DNA of 64,000 nucleotides, from contig BFEA01000341.1 in the NCBI GenBank assembly GCA_003427395.1, positions 1,125,447 through 1,189,446 on the forward strand, given 5' to 3'. Below, one piece after another: positions 42,140 through 53,090 of this stretch (its first letter is position 1; each line of letters begins with the position of its first letter). The notes beneath the pieces are model-generated. The model was not told where the DNA came from, did no database searches, and saw only the letters and a program-made list of their open reading frames with translations. A program made the translations under genes and the position numbers. The stretch comes from Chara braunii. Its lineage: Eukaryota; Streptophyta; Charophyceae; Charales; Characeae.

Positions 42140-43815
42140 TGTTATGATCCTGGTTACTTGTTGTCAAAAGACCAACACTCACTCGCATAGACTTCCACGT
42201 ATGCCCATACATACACAGAAGGAAGGGGAGAGGATGGCAGTATCACACCGCACAGGGAGAGATAAACACAGCGGAAGACTTGACCATGCAATATGACAGA
42301 AAACGCTGAAAGTGGAATTCGCTCTACTGAATCATCACAACCAGTCACAAAGGAAAGCCGAGTAGATCACATCCAGGAGACAATGAAGAAAAGATAGTTC
42401 ACACACAGTATAAACACTGTTTATAAAACTCAGAGTCTCGAAATGTCAGAATAACCCCAGAACCATGGTGCACTGCTCAGAAGTGAGCAGCGCTTCACTC
42501 CCCAACCCTGAGTAACCGCTATTACTATCCCTGAGTCCCTGAAACATCAAGCGCCACCCATACACTGCCTCCAGAGGGAATCACCACCCTGAAACAGGCC
42601 TCTGAGGCCAAGCGCCTCTCAGAGGATGAAGTAGAAGACCAGCGCCACAGTGTCCGATGATGATGAAGTGCCAGAGGACCTCCGGGGTGGAAGTCTGTAG
42701 CAGCGCCACCTCTCCTGACAAAGACGAACTCTGAGGAAGAAAGCTGCAGCTATGGCTGCAGCGCCAAACTCCCAGAGACCCTACTTCTGACGAGGGTTCA
42801 GCAGGGCACCAACTTCTCTCGCCTCCAGCAGACTTCAAATAGACCGGACCTCTGGACAGCCCCGCGTGCTGTCAGAGTACACCGTAGGTCCCAATGGTCG
42901 ACTCTCCGCAGGTCTGGCTATGTCCGTCTCCTCCAACGCTGCAACTGTCACCACTCCAGTTCATGCGTTGCGCAGAAGCGACGTACACAGTACCAACTGC
43001 CAAAAGCCCCGAACCGATGTCTACAATCTATCTATAGACTTACACTACCCTAGCCTAGACCTAGACCGGACTGACTGGACAGACCGGTACCGTTTCAGTT
43101 TCGGCCTCTTGGCCTGTCTCCTACCCGGCTATAGGCTATAAGGTCGTCTATTGGCATAGGCCTTTAGGGCCTGTCCGTCCTAGGGGTAGCCCGGGCCTGC
43201 TATTCGCAGTTAGGATAGCTGTAGGAAATCCTATTTAGTGTGGCCTATATTTTATCGAATTTGCAGTTAGGTCCCTCACGAATTTCCCTACAGGCAGGTC
43301 TCTCGGTTAGCCCTCAGCCAAACAAAATAACAAATCTGACCTACCTATGGTACAGCCTCAACTCGATGGGCTACAGGCCACCAAAACCAGCAAGTCATTG
43401 CACCTTTCCAGTTTTGGCCAATCAGCCTCTTTTGACTTCGGGACCTTGAGCCTGAGATTTGAACTTGGGGTCTGTGATGTGACAATGCCTGTCAAAGAGA
43501 GTTGCCTTTATATTTTGTTCTATTTTTTCCCTGTGCTAGATGACCATTCTTTTTGAGGTAAAGTTTAGTAACGACTTCTGGGGGCGAGGTCCCGCCAGCA
43601 ATTATCCTGAATGTGGCATTTGTGCAAGGAAGATAAGCAATAGCGAACTTCAGCAATCACACAGCATCATACACACAAGACCAGATAGTTGCGACCTTGA
43701 ACCAACAGCAGAATTGCATCACGAGTTTCACCAAATAAGAAGACACCAAGAGCTCAAAATTGCCGATGCTGGTAAAGTCTCATCATCATCATCAATGGAG
43801 AACCAATGTTGATAT
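42140..43815. other. Presumed LTR and non-genic sequence
   Basis: Begins with the probable 3' end of an LTR in minus orientation. The other LTR boundary and a partner copy were not found. No gene recognised. Confidence 0.35.
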
Positions 43816-43819
43816 CCTA

Positions 43820-44510
43820 TCTGGCGCTCGGCGCCCAGACTACAGATGGCAAATCCTATCTAGCCTAGACCACAATGCCGAATGATGACGTCAACAGCCT
43901 TCCCGAAGTACGAGCATACAGCGACCAATGTCGCACGCTTCCAGCACCAGGTATGTCTCTCGCCGCACTCACAACCTCGTTCCCCAACACACAGATGCCA
44001 CTTGCACCCAAGGACCACCCTGCGCCACACCCAGCTTACAGCAGCGCAGCTCGGCTATGGCTGCCTGCTCTTTCCCTGCTCGCCCGTGAGCGCGTAGGCG
44101 ACAGCCAGCAAATAGCGCAGCATGCAGCCAGCACCCGAATAGCGAATGCGGAGGCAGGCCCTTCGCTATATCAAAGTGGCCTGCCTGCGTCCAGTCCCAG
44201 GATGCTTCCAGTAGGCCCCGGTAGCCTGAGGCCCAGCACGAACGAGAACAGGCCTTGGGCCTTAGTTGGTTGCATGTGCCCAACTGCCTTTGGCCTGTGT
44301 TCGGCCCAGGACCTGTATCCAGCCAGGGCCTGCTTTCCATACATTCACAGGCGGCCCAGGGCCTGGGTTCTCTCAACCAACTGGCGCTGCGCAACTGCCT
44401 GAATTTCCTTGAGTTGCGTGGTGACCAAAACAGGGCCCTGAGGGCCTCGTCGAGCCTGCCTTCACGTAGGGCGGCCGACTTGCTTCAGGGGCCATAAGGG
44501 GCTCATAGAG
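43820..44510 (+). repeat. GC-rich dispersed repeat (family G)
   Basis: GGCGCTCGGCGCCC near the start, GCAGGCC..GGCCTGC foldback around 44153-44188, ACTGGCGCTGCGCAACTGCC (about 44380), then CCTTCACGTAGGGCGG and an end GGCCTCGCGCAT. Same order as the 36.5-kb copy, more diverged. Confidence 0.55.
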
Positions 44511-45076
44511 GCATTGGCCTCGCGCATTTAACCCTCAATCTGGAGGATTTTGTGGAGAGAGGCAGAAAATTGCGACCGATCTGCTTCTCTGCATCTCTTC
44601 ATAAAAGACATCCAGATTCGGACGCTCAGTATCATCCTCTTTGCTAGTGGGACCGCACTCCTGGAGAGTGGTGAAAAGTATTAGAGGGGCATGGCTGGGT
44701 TTTGCTGTGCCGTGAAGGGTGCATATGGAAATTGACTCCTCGAGTCCTTGTCCTTTGGACTCTGTCATCACATATGGTCTATTCTTGTCTTTTTGTGAAC
44801 TTCCTCTGCTACATTAGGGCATGCTGACACTAGGATTTTTGTGATTCAGCTCCGGCTGTAATTGTGGTCAGATACGTGTTTGGGGGAATGTAATTGTGAT
44901 ACATCGAGCATTGTGAGTGTACTCGTACTGTGTCTTTCAGGAGATTTGGTTTACATGGGAAGAAATTGTTGTCACCTTCTGAGTCCTGTTCTTTTCATTC
45001 CAATCCTTCTCCTCCTCCTCCTCCTCCTCCTATTGTGACTTTCGGTCTTGGTCTTTTTTTTTCCTGTCGTTTGCAG

Positions 45077-45263
45077 AGCGGACTTGCTCGGCTTGCCACG
45101 TTGCGGTGAAGCTGGATGACACGTACGTGCTGGATGATTGTGATCACCCTGTTTGTCATACCTGCCTCCATTCCCATGTGATCGATTACTTGGCGACTTG
45201 TAGGCCGGCTTCAGAGGCGACAATTGATGACGTCCTGAAGGGACAGAAGTGCCCTTGTTGCAG
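45077..45263 (+). CDS. RING-finger exon
   Basis: An internal exon with a strong acceptor (pyrimidine tract then TTTGCAG, ending 45076) and donor CAG|GTAGAA (45263/45264). Translated with two bases of carried-over codon, it gives a C3HC4 RING: C-x2-C-x14-C-x-H-x2-C-x2-C, a 25-residue spacer and C-P-C-C (TCSACHVAVKLDD ... DDCDHPVCHTCLHS ... QKCPCC). All eight zinc ligands are present. RING domains recruit E2 enzymes, so the product is likely an E3 ubiquitin ligase. The long last loop also resembles RING1 of RBR ligases. Entering phase (needs one base) matches the donor at 11080, giving G+AG = Glu. The exon leaves two bases for the next one. Confidence 0.7.
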
Positions 45264-45614
45264 GTAGAATGGTTCCTTTGTTTTTTTGGGTTCTTTCAGT
45301 TTTTTTCTTAAAGGATATTCCAGTGGAGGAGTTCACTTTTGTATGATGCATATAAAATGGATAATCTATACAATGCTTTATCCATTATGATCCCCTTGTG
45401 GATCTCATTTCCTCCCCCTCCCCTGCCCCTCTCCCTTCCCCCCCCCCTCCCTCCCTCTTTCCAAAACCCCTGTGGCGTTCGCTTCTTTATTTCTGGTTTT
45501 ACTACTGGGGCGTGTTTTGATTGGTGATTGTTTTCACACAGGGGCCCTGTGAAAAAATTGTGTGTGGTTTAAACCACGAGTACCTCGCCCATGATTTTTT
45601 TTCCGATGCGGCAG

Positions 45615-45687
45615 TTACTGCGCCGCTTCGGATGTAGAGGCCGTGCGTGCTATTGTTCTTCGAAGAAGGAATCTCACTACTATAACG
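45615..45687 (+). CDS. Probable next exon of the RING gene
   Basis: Acceptor GCGGCAG (45614) and a good donor ACG|GTAAGA (45687/45688). In the phase left by the RING exon it reads without stops for 24 codons (YCAASDVEAVRAIVL ...), ending phase 0. Another frame is also open (CRGRACYCSSKKESHYYN), so the frame choice rests on phase continuity alone. Confidence 0.5.
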
Positions 45688-45946
45688 GTAAGATTCTGAA
45701 TGCTGTTTTGTTTTGTTTTGTTTTCTCGTCTTTTCCTTTTTTTATAGGCCCTGCCAGCTAGGCAGGGCGTATCCCGTGATGTGCTCAAACACTTTCCTTG
45801 AGGGTGCATTCATACTGGCACAGCGACAGATGTATCCAACCAGGTTCACAGCCGAAGTGGTAGTTCTGTTTCTATGTCTTCGTATTAGTTTCTGGATTCT
45901 GACAGAAGGTCATATTTCTTTTTCTCTGTCTTCTTGTTCTTTCCAG

Positions 45947-45973
45947 ATTCTGACAATGAGGTCACGGGGCTGA
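45947..45973 (+). CDS. Possible last coding exon of the RING gene
   Basis: Very strong acceptor: pyrimidine tract then TTTCCAG at 45946. In phase 0 it reads eight codons to a TGA at 45971-45973. In the alternative frame it reads SDNEVTGLRCPY then stop. Either way the reading frame ends here, making the RING close to the C-terminus. Confidence 0.4.
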   Translation: MLTMRSRG

Positions 45974-46029
45974 GATGCCCTTACTGAGAGCATGCTCACA
46001 CAAGCACTTCAAAGAACGTATCTAACTGC

Positions 46030-46330
46030 AATTACGTCCCTAGCATTGTTTTTTTTTTTTTTTCGTTTCGTTTTTTTTTCTTTTCTTTGCCAGTGGTATC
46101 ACTAGGTCGGACCGTTCTGCTACTGGTACCTCCAGGCTCGGCAGGCTGAGCATACCAGTCGTGTGAGGGTCGGAGTGTGTAGCTGGGCGAGGTACTGGTG
46201 GTTTAAATTTCAAAATTATGAATGATGATACTTTGCAGCTTTGCCGTTTTAATTTTTAAATGAACGAGTGAACCCGGCCAAAGTGTACGAGAGAAGACAG
46301 TTGAGAAGAGACGAAGAGGGAAATTGAGGG
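46030..46330. other. Downstream of RING exons, non-genic
   Basis: T-rich runs at 46048-46085, then sequence without features. Polyadenylation signals could not be singled out. Confidence 0.35.
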
Positions 46331-47252
46331 GAGGGCGGGAAAGAGGAAGAGGAGGAATGTGTGTACCGGAGGGCATGGAAAGGAAAAACAAACACGCTAC
46401 GCCCGTGGCACCCCTCTTCCTGCCCCCCATCTCTCTCTCACTCGAAAAAAAAAAAAACCCACCTGACATCTGCCCCTCCTCCTCCCGCTCTTCCTACTCT
46501 GCCCCTCGTCCCCCTGTTCCTACACGTCTTGCTCCTGCTCCCCCTCCTCCTGTTCCTTGTCCTCCCACCCATCGTCTTTCCCCTCCTCCACGCTTGTCCT
46601 CCTGCAACTCCTTCCGTTCGTCTTCACCCTCCTCGCTGCGCTCATCCTCCTGCAACTCCCCCCGTTCGTTGTCTTTTTTCTACCACTGGCAATCTTCCCC
46701 CTCCTCCTTGCATTCCTCGTGTTTTGTCGTTCTCCCCCTCCTCCTCTGCCCCCTCCCGCCCCTCATAGGAGATGGCACTCCTCCTCCTGCCGCACTTCCT
46801 CCCGTTCACCGTCCACGGCTGGAACATGGGGAGATACACGGCCATAATTTTTGTATTCCTGATCGTCATCCTCCCCGTCCTCCTCGTTCCCCTCCTCCCA
46901 CTTGTCATCCCGCCCATCTTCCTCCCTCCTCCTCGCCTCCTCCGGCTCGTTATCCCACCCCTCCTCCTGCTCCTCCTGTGAAAATTTGGGGTGAATCTTC
47001 CGCTGGAGCATGGGGAGATACACAGCCATATTTTTGTCTTCCTGTCCTCCTTCCCCTCATCCTGCTCATCATCCCGCACTTGCTCCTCCCACTCCTCCTC
47101 CTCTGCAGCATGGGGTGAATCTTCCGCTGGAACGTCGGGAGATACACAGCCATATGATTTTGTCTTCCTGTATGTTGCCCTCCCCGTCCTCCACTTTCCG
47201 CCCCTGTTTGTCTCCTGTATATGCCCCTTTCTGGCAGAAGATTCGTTCTCAT

Positions 47253-47293
<41 letters not shown>

Positions 47294-47424
47294 TTCCGCT
47301 GGAACGTCGGGAGATGCACAGCCATATGATTTTCTCTTCCTGTATGTTGCCCTCCCCGTCCTCCACTTTCCGCCCCTGTTTGTCTCCTGTATATGCCCCT
47401 TTCTGGCAGAAGATTCGTTCTCAT

Positions 47425-47477
<53 letters not shown>

Positions 47478-47500
47478 CCGCGTCGTTGGTGGGTCACATG
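46330..47500 (-). repeat. (CTC)n-rich region with four nested-palindrome cores and a 172-bp tandem duplication
   Basis: Interrupted (CCT/CTC)n from 46475 to 46980. Cores on the minus strand at about 46815, 46993, 47118 and 47291 (each CTTCCGCTGGA.C followed by GGGAGAT.CAC.GCCAT), each core preceding a pyrimidine repeat. The segment 47119-47290 is repeated at 47291-47474, including GCAGAAGATTCGTTCTCATT and (TC)n. Proline/serine-rich frames here are repeat artefacts. Confidence 0.7.
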
Positions 47501-47570
47501 CAAGCGCCCCGCCTGCCGCGGCATCGTAGTGACGCGCCTGTGACTTGTTTTTTTAATAATTTGGAGAAAT

Positions 47571-47620
47571 TTTGGACCATTTCTCGATCTATGCGTGTCA
47601 TCCGTGCGGAGGGGCCATGC
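47571..47620 (-). pseudogene. U6 snRNA 3' fragment
   Basis: Minus strand reads GCATGGCCCC, GATGACACGCATAGATCGAG and AAATGGTCCAAAA, i.e. the last 50 nt of U6 with a few changes, then an A-rich stretch. 5'-truncated retroposon, adjacent to a SINE. Confidence 0.8.
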
Positions 47621-47664
47621 TACACATACCCATTTTTTTACGTGGGCGTTGGCAAAAGCCAACA

Positions 47665-47835
47665 GCATACCAACGGGCATAGCCCATTTTGGTACACCCA
47701 CTAACTGTTGAAAGACCGACCCAAGTTCGAATCCAGATGCAATCAGATGACCTGAATAAAATAATTCTGAATCACCCGGGGCGAATCAATTTAATGATGA
47801 TATGTCCAGGCCGTTGCCCTTTGAAAAAAGAAAAA
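47665..47835 (+). mobile_element. tRNA-derived SINE, copy 2
   Basis: GGGCATAGCCCATTTTGGTA (A-box region), AACTGTTGAAAGACC, B box AAGTTCGAATCC, body with AATTTAATGATGATATGTCC and GGCCGTTGCCCTTTGAAAA tail. Same family as 1346-1506 and 54625-54780. Confidence 0.7.
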
Positions 47836-47837
47836 AG

Positions 47838-47920
47838 CCAATGGCATAATTCAGCCCTTAGCCACTTTGTGGTATTCCAACAAACTGTTGAGATGAAGAC
47901 CTGAGATTGAGCATTCCCCC
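47838..47920 (+). mobile_element. Truncated SINE head
   Basis: Immediately follows copy 2 and repeats its head in degraded form (CCAATGGCATAATTC, CCAACAAACTGTTGAGATGA, GACCTGAGATTGAGC). The body is missing. Confidence 0.55.
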
Positions 47921-47929
47921 CACATTTTT

Positions 47930-48060
47930 TTTTTTCTTGGAAAATATAGGGGTTCCGGACAGGGGGTGCGGACCGGTCCAGATATTCCGGAATATTCCGG
48001 TTTTCCGGAAGTTCGGATGGGGCCAGGGAGTCCGAAGTCCTGTTCGCTGTAGCTATGGAA
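47930..48060. repeat. CCGGA-rich foldback sequence
   Basis: Repeated TTCCGGA/TCCGGAA motifs (GATATTCCGGAATATTCCGG) and GGACCGGTCC make overlapping short palindromes. Comparable CCGG-rich foldbacks occur at 26228 and 38003. Confidence 0.5.
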
Positions 48061-48510
48061 TAAAGTAAAAAAAATTGTTGCGTATGGCTATGGCTACCAA
48101 TGCGGGAGGAGAAGAAGAAGAAGAAGAAAAAAAAGAAGAAAAAAAAACCTGGCGTATGGCTATGGCTACCATAGGAGGAGGAGGAGGAGGAGGGGAGAGG
48201 TAGAAGAAGAAGACAGAGGAGCGGGGAGGAGGTAAAAGAAGAAGGAGGAGGGGGGTAGCGATTGAACAGTTCACGGGCGCCCACCGACAGAGGAGGGCAG
48301 CGGGAGAAGAAGAAGAAGAGTAAGGAAAAAAAAACCCTGGCGTGTGGCTATGGCTATTGTAGGAGGAGGAGGAGACGGGGAGAGGCAGAAGAAGAAGATG
48401 ATGGAGGAGGGGAAGGAGGTAAAAGAAGAAGACGAAGGAGGAGGAGGAGGAGGAGGAGGAGGAGGAGGAGGAGGGCAGCCATTGAACAGTTTCACGAACT
48501 GTTCGCCCAT

Positions 48511-48558
<48 letters not shown>

Positions 48559-48683
48559 ATGCCTGCGTGCTCTTTAAGAAATGCCACACGCAGGCCAACG
48601 AGAGCCCATGCCCAACGAAGCACCAAGCGCCTCAACTCTCTCTCTCTCTCTCCCTCCCTCCCTCCCTCCCTCTCTCTCTCTCT

Positions 48684-48733
<50 letters not shown>

Positions 48734-48960
48734 CCGATAAATGTAGCGCACCCACGAACGAGAGCGCGGGCGTCCACCGAAAAGTGTGTGCCTCGTAACC
48801 AACAATGTAAAGAAGAAGACGAAGAAGAAGACGAAGAAGAAGACAAAGAAGAAGACGACGAAGAAGAAGAAGAGGAACTGCATACGGGAAGAAGAAGAAG
48901 AAGAAGAAGAAGAAGTATTGTGGCGCGCTGGCGGGGGGTCTATGTTACACCGGCGACAGC
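48061..48960 (+). repeat. (GAA)n/(GGA)n/(TC)n microsatellite complex
   Basis: A unit GGCGTATGGCTATGGCTACC followed by (GGA)n and AGAAGAAGA occurs at about 48079, 48152 and 48339. CAGCCATTGAACAGTTCACG-like junctions follow at 48258 and 48479. Then (TC)n blocks 48512-48548, 48637-48718 with (GC)n, and (GAA)n 48812-48913. No gene. Confidence 0.8.
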
Positions 48961-49650
48961 CTTGATGACAGGCGACAGGCGACGATGATGGTGGCGACGT
49001 TGATGATGGAGGCAATGACGATGACAGGTGATGGGCGACACGTGATGGGCCGATGGGGAGGGCGGACAGCGCGGCTTAGGCTGCAGGAGGGCGTAGGTAG
49101 GAGGGAACAGGAGGTAAGTCGAGGGGAGGCAGGAACACAGCCGGTAGGCGGTCGTGTAGGGGCTGGGCCGGTGGTTCCCGCCTCCAGGATTTGAAAAGGG
49201 CGGCCTTATCTTGGCCGCCGATCTTTCAACACGAGCGGTCCAGATAGGCAGCCCTTTTCAGGCCTCTTGGGTGGGCTACTGCACCCGGTTCGAATTTTTA
49301 TCGGGCCAGGAGGCCCCTTCAACCTGCATGGGGACCTCCTGGTCCGAAAAAAATTCAGACCGGACCCTCGCCCGCAATGCGCTATGGTCGACCGGGGCGG
49401 AACCGGTCAGGTTCCAGTTGGGGGAGGGCCCCCCGATCGGACCGGGTTTACAACACTGGACTCAGCGCACCTTCAGTGCTTGCTGTGCTGAGTCCATTCA
49501 CACTTTGTGATGATGGTTGCAGGCTTGTAGCCAGGTCCTGTCATTGTCCATGCTAAGTCAGGTCTTGGTATTTCAGTCTTCCACTGCGCTATTTTTGTAT
49601 TGTCTCTGAGAGGTCAATTCTTGGTTCTGATCGATGCCATTAGGCGTGCG
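48961..49650. other. Non-genic, GC-rich
   Basis: GA-rich then GC-rich sequence. A perfect 10-bp inverted repeat TGAAAAGGGC/GCCCTTTTCA (49192 and 49250) encloses GGCCGCC-type foldbacks. Probably part of an LTR ending near 49653. Confidence 0.4.
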
Positions 49651-49654
49651 ACAG

Positions 49655-49668
49655 TTTGGTATCGGAGC
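49655..49668 (+). promoter_or_regulatory. LTR-retrotransposon primer-binding site (tRNA-iMet type)
   Basis: TTTGGTATCGGAGC on the plus strand after GCGACAG, matching the 42126-42139 site exactly in its core and in the ACAG just before it. Marks the start of the internal region of a plus-strand LTR element. Confidence 0.65.
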
Positions 49669-49779
49669 GGACCTGTGAGAGAATAGGATCTGCTCAGCAA
49701 AGTTATCACTTTGATTGATTGATTGATTGATCGGTGCAATTTTTTTTTCTGTGTCTCAGCTAATTTTCGTTTTCTGCGT

Positions 49780-50180
49780 CAAACATCTGTTTGCGCTAAT
49801 TAACTAATTAGCGCTGATCCAGGATCAAGCGCTAGATCCTGACGTGCGATCCTAACTAGCGCTAATCCGGCGTCAGTGTCACTAGTTCGTAAAGAGTGCT
49901 GAGGATAATCTCAGTCAGGCACTAATCAAATTAGCACTAACTAAGATTAGGTTAGGTGGCAATAATTAGTGGCGGGCACCAAGCTAGTTTAGGCACTAAT
50001 CAACTAAGCACCATTGAAGATTAAGACTGTGCTGATTGGTATCTTGCCTAATTAGGGTTAGGGATCTAACTGATTAGCGCTAATTAGGTTCTTTCCACGG
50101 ATTAGTTAGGTGGAGCGCTTTGGAGTTACACCCTTAATTAACGCCCAAATTAAGGATCTAACCCTTAATTAACGCCCAAA
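49780..50180 (+). repeat. Cluster of TTAGCGCTAA-type palindromes in an LTR-element leader
   Basis: ATTAGCGCTGAT, GATTAGCGCTAATTAGG, ACTAGCGCTAATCC, ATTAGCACTAAC and GGCACTAATCAA variants recur at least eight times downstream of the primer-binding site. TTAATTAACGCCCAAATTAA is tandemly repeated at 50133 and 50164. Non-coding, AT-rich. Confidence 0.65.
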
Positions 50181-50289
50181 TTAAGTCATGAAATAAAACA
50201 AAAATTATAGGGGCGCATGCATACGTATCAGACAACGTAGAAAGATGTCTCGACATGGGTACAGTGGGCACACACAAAGAAAGAGAGTT

Positions 50290-51150
50290 GTACCTACCTG
50301 TAAGCTCTCTGCCTTCAGAACCTCGCCTAGGTTCCAGCAGATCTCCCGCAATCAGTGGGGCGAACCTCCCATAGAGGCCTTGGCACGGATTACGGGTTTC
50401 CAGCCCCGCCCGCCGCCTTCCTCTTGTAGCCAATGGACAAGACTCAGAGTAAGAAGGGCATAGGAAGGAACGTTACTGTCGAGATACAAGAAAGGTTCAG
50501 CTCAGACTCACGTGAGAGGGCCTTGAAACCTTCAATCGCCTGAGGGCCCCGCAATGGTGGCAAGACTCAGAGTAAGAAGGGCCTTGAAACCTTCAATCGC
50601 CTGAGGGCCCCGCAATGGTTTCCAGCCCCGCCTGCCGCCTTCCTCTTGTAGCCAATGGACAAGACTCAGAGTTAGAAGGGCATAGGAAGGAACGTTACAG
50701 TCGAGATACAAGAAAGGTTCAGCTCAGACTCATGTGAGAGGGCCTTGAAACCTTCAATCGCCTGAGGACCCTCTGACAAGCCTGTAAATTGCAGCAACAA
50801 CCCCCTTGCAGAGTTTGATCACCCCTCTAAAGCCACAATGCCTTACCTCCGACCAAATTGCAGTTACGGAGCCTAAAAAGGATGCGTTGGAATAGAGCTC
50901 ACCCCTTGTGCTCTATTCGACATGCAGGCAAAACTCAACAATGAAGAGCAGCAGAGCGTCGTGCAATGTGGAGCGCAGCACAACACTAGCGGCAAGACAC
51001 AACAAAACGCGCGACGACTGCACAATGAATGTATGGCAAGTGGACAACAAACGTACAACGCCCGTGCACAGTGACGTAGCAGCAATACACACAACAACTC
51101 AGCATGTACACAACAAGTGTGACGAAACACAGCAGCAGCAGCGGTAAGGC
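50290..51150 (+). repeat. Dispersed repeat family H, copy 2 (internally duplicated)
   Basis: Same order as 30190-30960. An internal segment (GACTCAGAGT.AGAAGGGC to GGGCCCCGCAATGG) is repeated two to three times between 50440 and 50770. The terminal hairpin reads GAATAGAGC/GCTCTATTC (50890-50918), shorter than in copy 1. A CAGC/ACAAC-rich tail follows to about 51145. Confidence 0.65.
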
Positions 51151-51159
51151 AGAGATGAG

Positions 51160-51850
51160 TTTTTTTTTTTTTTAATTGGCACGTCACCCAACCCGCCCAT
51201 AAGTTTTTAAGCACCGCCCGCCCTAAAAAAAAATAAAAAGAAATCTCAAGGTTACCCAACCCACCCGAGTGTTTTTTTGAAAATTTCCTCCCACACCCAA
51301 CCTGCCCGTCACCCGCTGACCCACCCACACCTGCGAGAACAAAATTACCCGCCCGCACTAGTACCTAATTATTTTTTTCACCCGCACCCTCCCATTCCCC
51401 ATTGTCTCAGTCCCTTCGAACATTTGCACGCACCCTAGCAACATGACATCCTTGGATGCCGGTGCAAAACTTTGAAGCATCTCTGCCTGTGGAAATTCGA
51501 ATCGCTCCACAAGTGTGAAATTGGGTAGTGAACCTAAGGCTTGCCACTTGTTGTGGTAACGTGGTTAGGTTCGATTCCCCGTTGTTTTAATGGGAGCGAA
51601 CATCTCGTTGTTTGGGCCGTGTTCCAACTCCCACCAGTAGAGTGTGACACATTTTTTCAAGGAGGACCCCAAATTTTGATTTACCACTTGTGCGTTTTTT
51701 TCTTTCGAGGACGACAACTTTTTTTCCCAGTGGCCCCAGGGTGGAGACTTTCCGTTTCCTGGGCCTCCAACCTTTGAAGTTCACTGATGGATCGCAACTG
51801 GGAAATATGTGGCTTGGGTCTGTGGGTCAGGTGACCCAGGCCGAGCGGTC
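51160..51850. other. Non-genic; CCCACCC-rich then unremarkable
   Basis: CCCGCCC/CACCC-rich stretch 51175-51370. A GGTTCGATTCCCCGT box at 51566 resembles a tRNA B box, but no matching A box was found, so no SINE is called. Confidence 0.4.
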
Positions 51851-51854
51851 ACCC

Positions 51855-52435
51855 GCTTGTCACCCACCTATTCGGGTGACCCTGACCTTACATTGACCCG
51901 CCCGTCACCCACCCAGGCTTGCGCTCCTAGACCCACCCTCATCCCACCCATGCCAGCTTATCAAGACGCACACCTGACCCAAATCCTCGTGGGTGGGGTG
52001 GGTGTGGGTCTGGGTACCCGTTGCTCATATCTGCAGCAAGGTGCACAGCAGCGGCAACACCACTTTTAAGCTTACGCAACTTACAAACCGCTAGCAATAG
52101 CTCTGCTTGAATCATGAGCAACAACAAAAGCAAACACAATTATGTCACCCACCCATTCGGGTGACCCTGACCTTACATTGACACTCCCGTCACTCACCCA
52201 GGCTTGCTCGCCTAGAACCACCCTCATCCCACCCATGCCAGCTTATCAAGACGCACACCTAACCCAAATCCTCGTGGGTGGGGTGGGTGGGTGTGGGTCT
52301 GGGTACCCGTTGCTCATCTCTGCAGTAAGGTGCACAGCAGCGGCAACACGACTTTGAAGTTACGCAACTTACAAACCTCTAGCAATAGCTCTGCTTGAAT
52401 CGTGAGCAACAACAAAAGCAAACACAATTATCCCA
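51855..52435 (+). repeat. 289-bp tandem duplication with quadruplex-prone G tracts
   Basis: Two adjacent copies: about 51855-52143 and 52144-52432. They share CATTCGGGTGACCCTGACCT, CATGCCAGCTTATCAAGACG, CTCGTGGGTGGGGTGGGTG and a GCAACAACAAAAGCAAACAC end. GGGTGGGG..GGGT.TGGGT.TGGG at about 51990-52014 and 52275-52303 fits a four-tract G-quadruplex. Copies differ by few substitutions: recent. Confidence 0.8.
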
Positions 52436-53090
52436 GCGGTCAACACTCTGGGGTCAACACTAAGTGACCAAAGCAGCAACAGTTTGGAATCGAGTGCGAG
52501 CGAAGCCACTTTGATTCACGAAACTAGCAGCACCCGTGTCACTCAACTCTCCCGTTTCAGCAAAACGGTGGTCTTTGAGCAACCCAGTGCTGATAACTCA
52601 GCCAAATAATCGCAGCTTAACATTGTAGCTTGACTTTTGGTTCATCCGCATCGCCAATCCTTAATGGTAAGCTCACCATCTCTCTCTCTCTCGACTTCCA
52701 CCTTTTAACGTATCTGGCCGCAATTGCAGCTAGATTCATGCATTTCTCCTCAGCGCCCAAACGAAATAGGCAATTGCTCTGAACGCTTGCCACCACCACG
52801 ATTTCAACCACGGCAGGCAACACCGCGGTCTCGAGTACCAACACGATGATTTCAACAACAATGGTAGGGACGCAAGGGATCTCGTCGAGCCCGATGATGA
52901 CGAAGCTCAACAGCTCAAAGTCGGGAAGAAGAGCATCCCGCCGTGATGGCAGCGTGACCACCAAGATAAAGATCCGTGCAGCTCCGATGATTCTAACGAA
53001 AAAAAGATAAGAGCATCACGCTCACGATGATGAGGATGAGAATCTTCTAGCGAAGGAGACTCCTGATTCCATACTCGCTAAACATGCTAT
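52436..53090. other. Non-genic stretch
   Basis: A valine/isoleucine-rich minus-strand frame (52617-52964) was noted, but no domain is recognised. (TC)n at 52679-52692. Confidence 0.4.

Noticed and set aside
45615-45983. Alternative frame CRGRACYCSSKKESHYYN joined to SDNEVTGLRCPY as the RING gene C-terminus
   Set aside because: It reads smoothly across the 45687/45947 junction but is out of phase with the RING exon donor, so it was kept only as an alternative. cDNA would decide.
46324-47701. Proline-, serine- and arginine-rich frames on both strands
   Set aside because: Explained by (CTC)n and (TC)n repeats and a 172-bp duplication. No domain and frames disagree between repeat copies.
51530-51600. 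tRNA gene or SINE around GGTTCGATTCCCCGT
   Set aside because: The B-box-like sequence has no acceptor or D-arm partner, no A box and no second copy with the SINE body.
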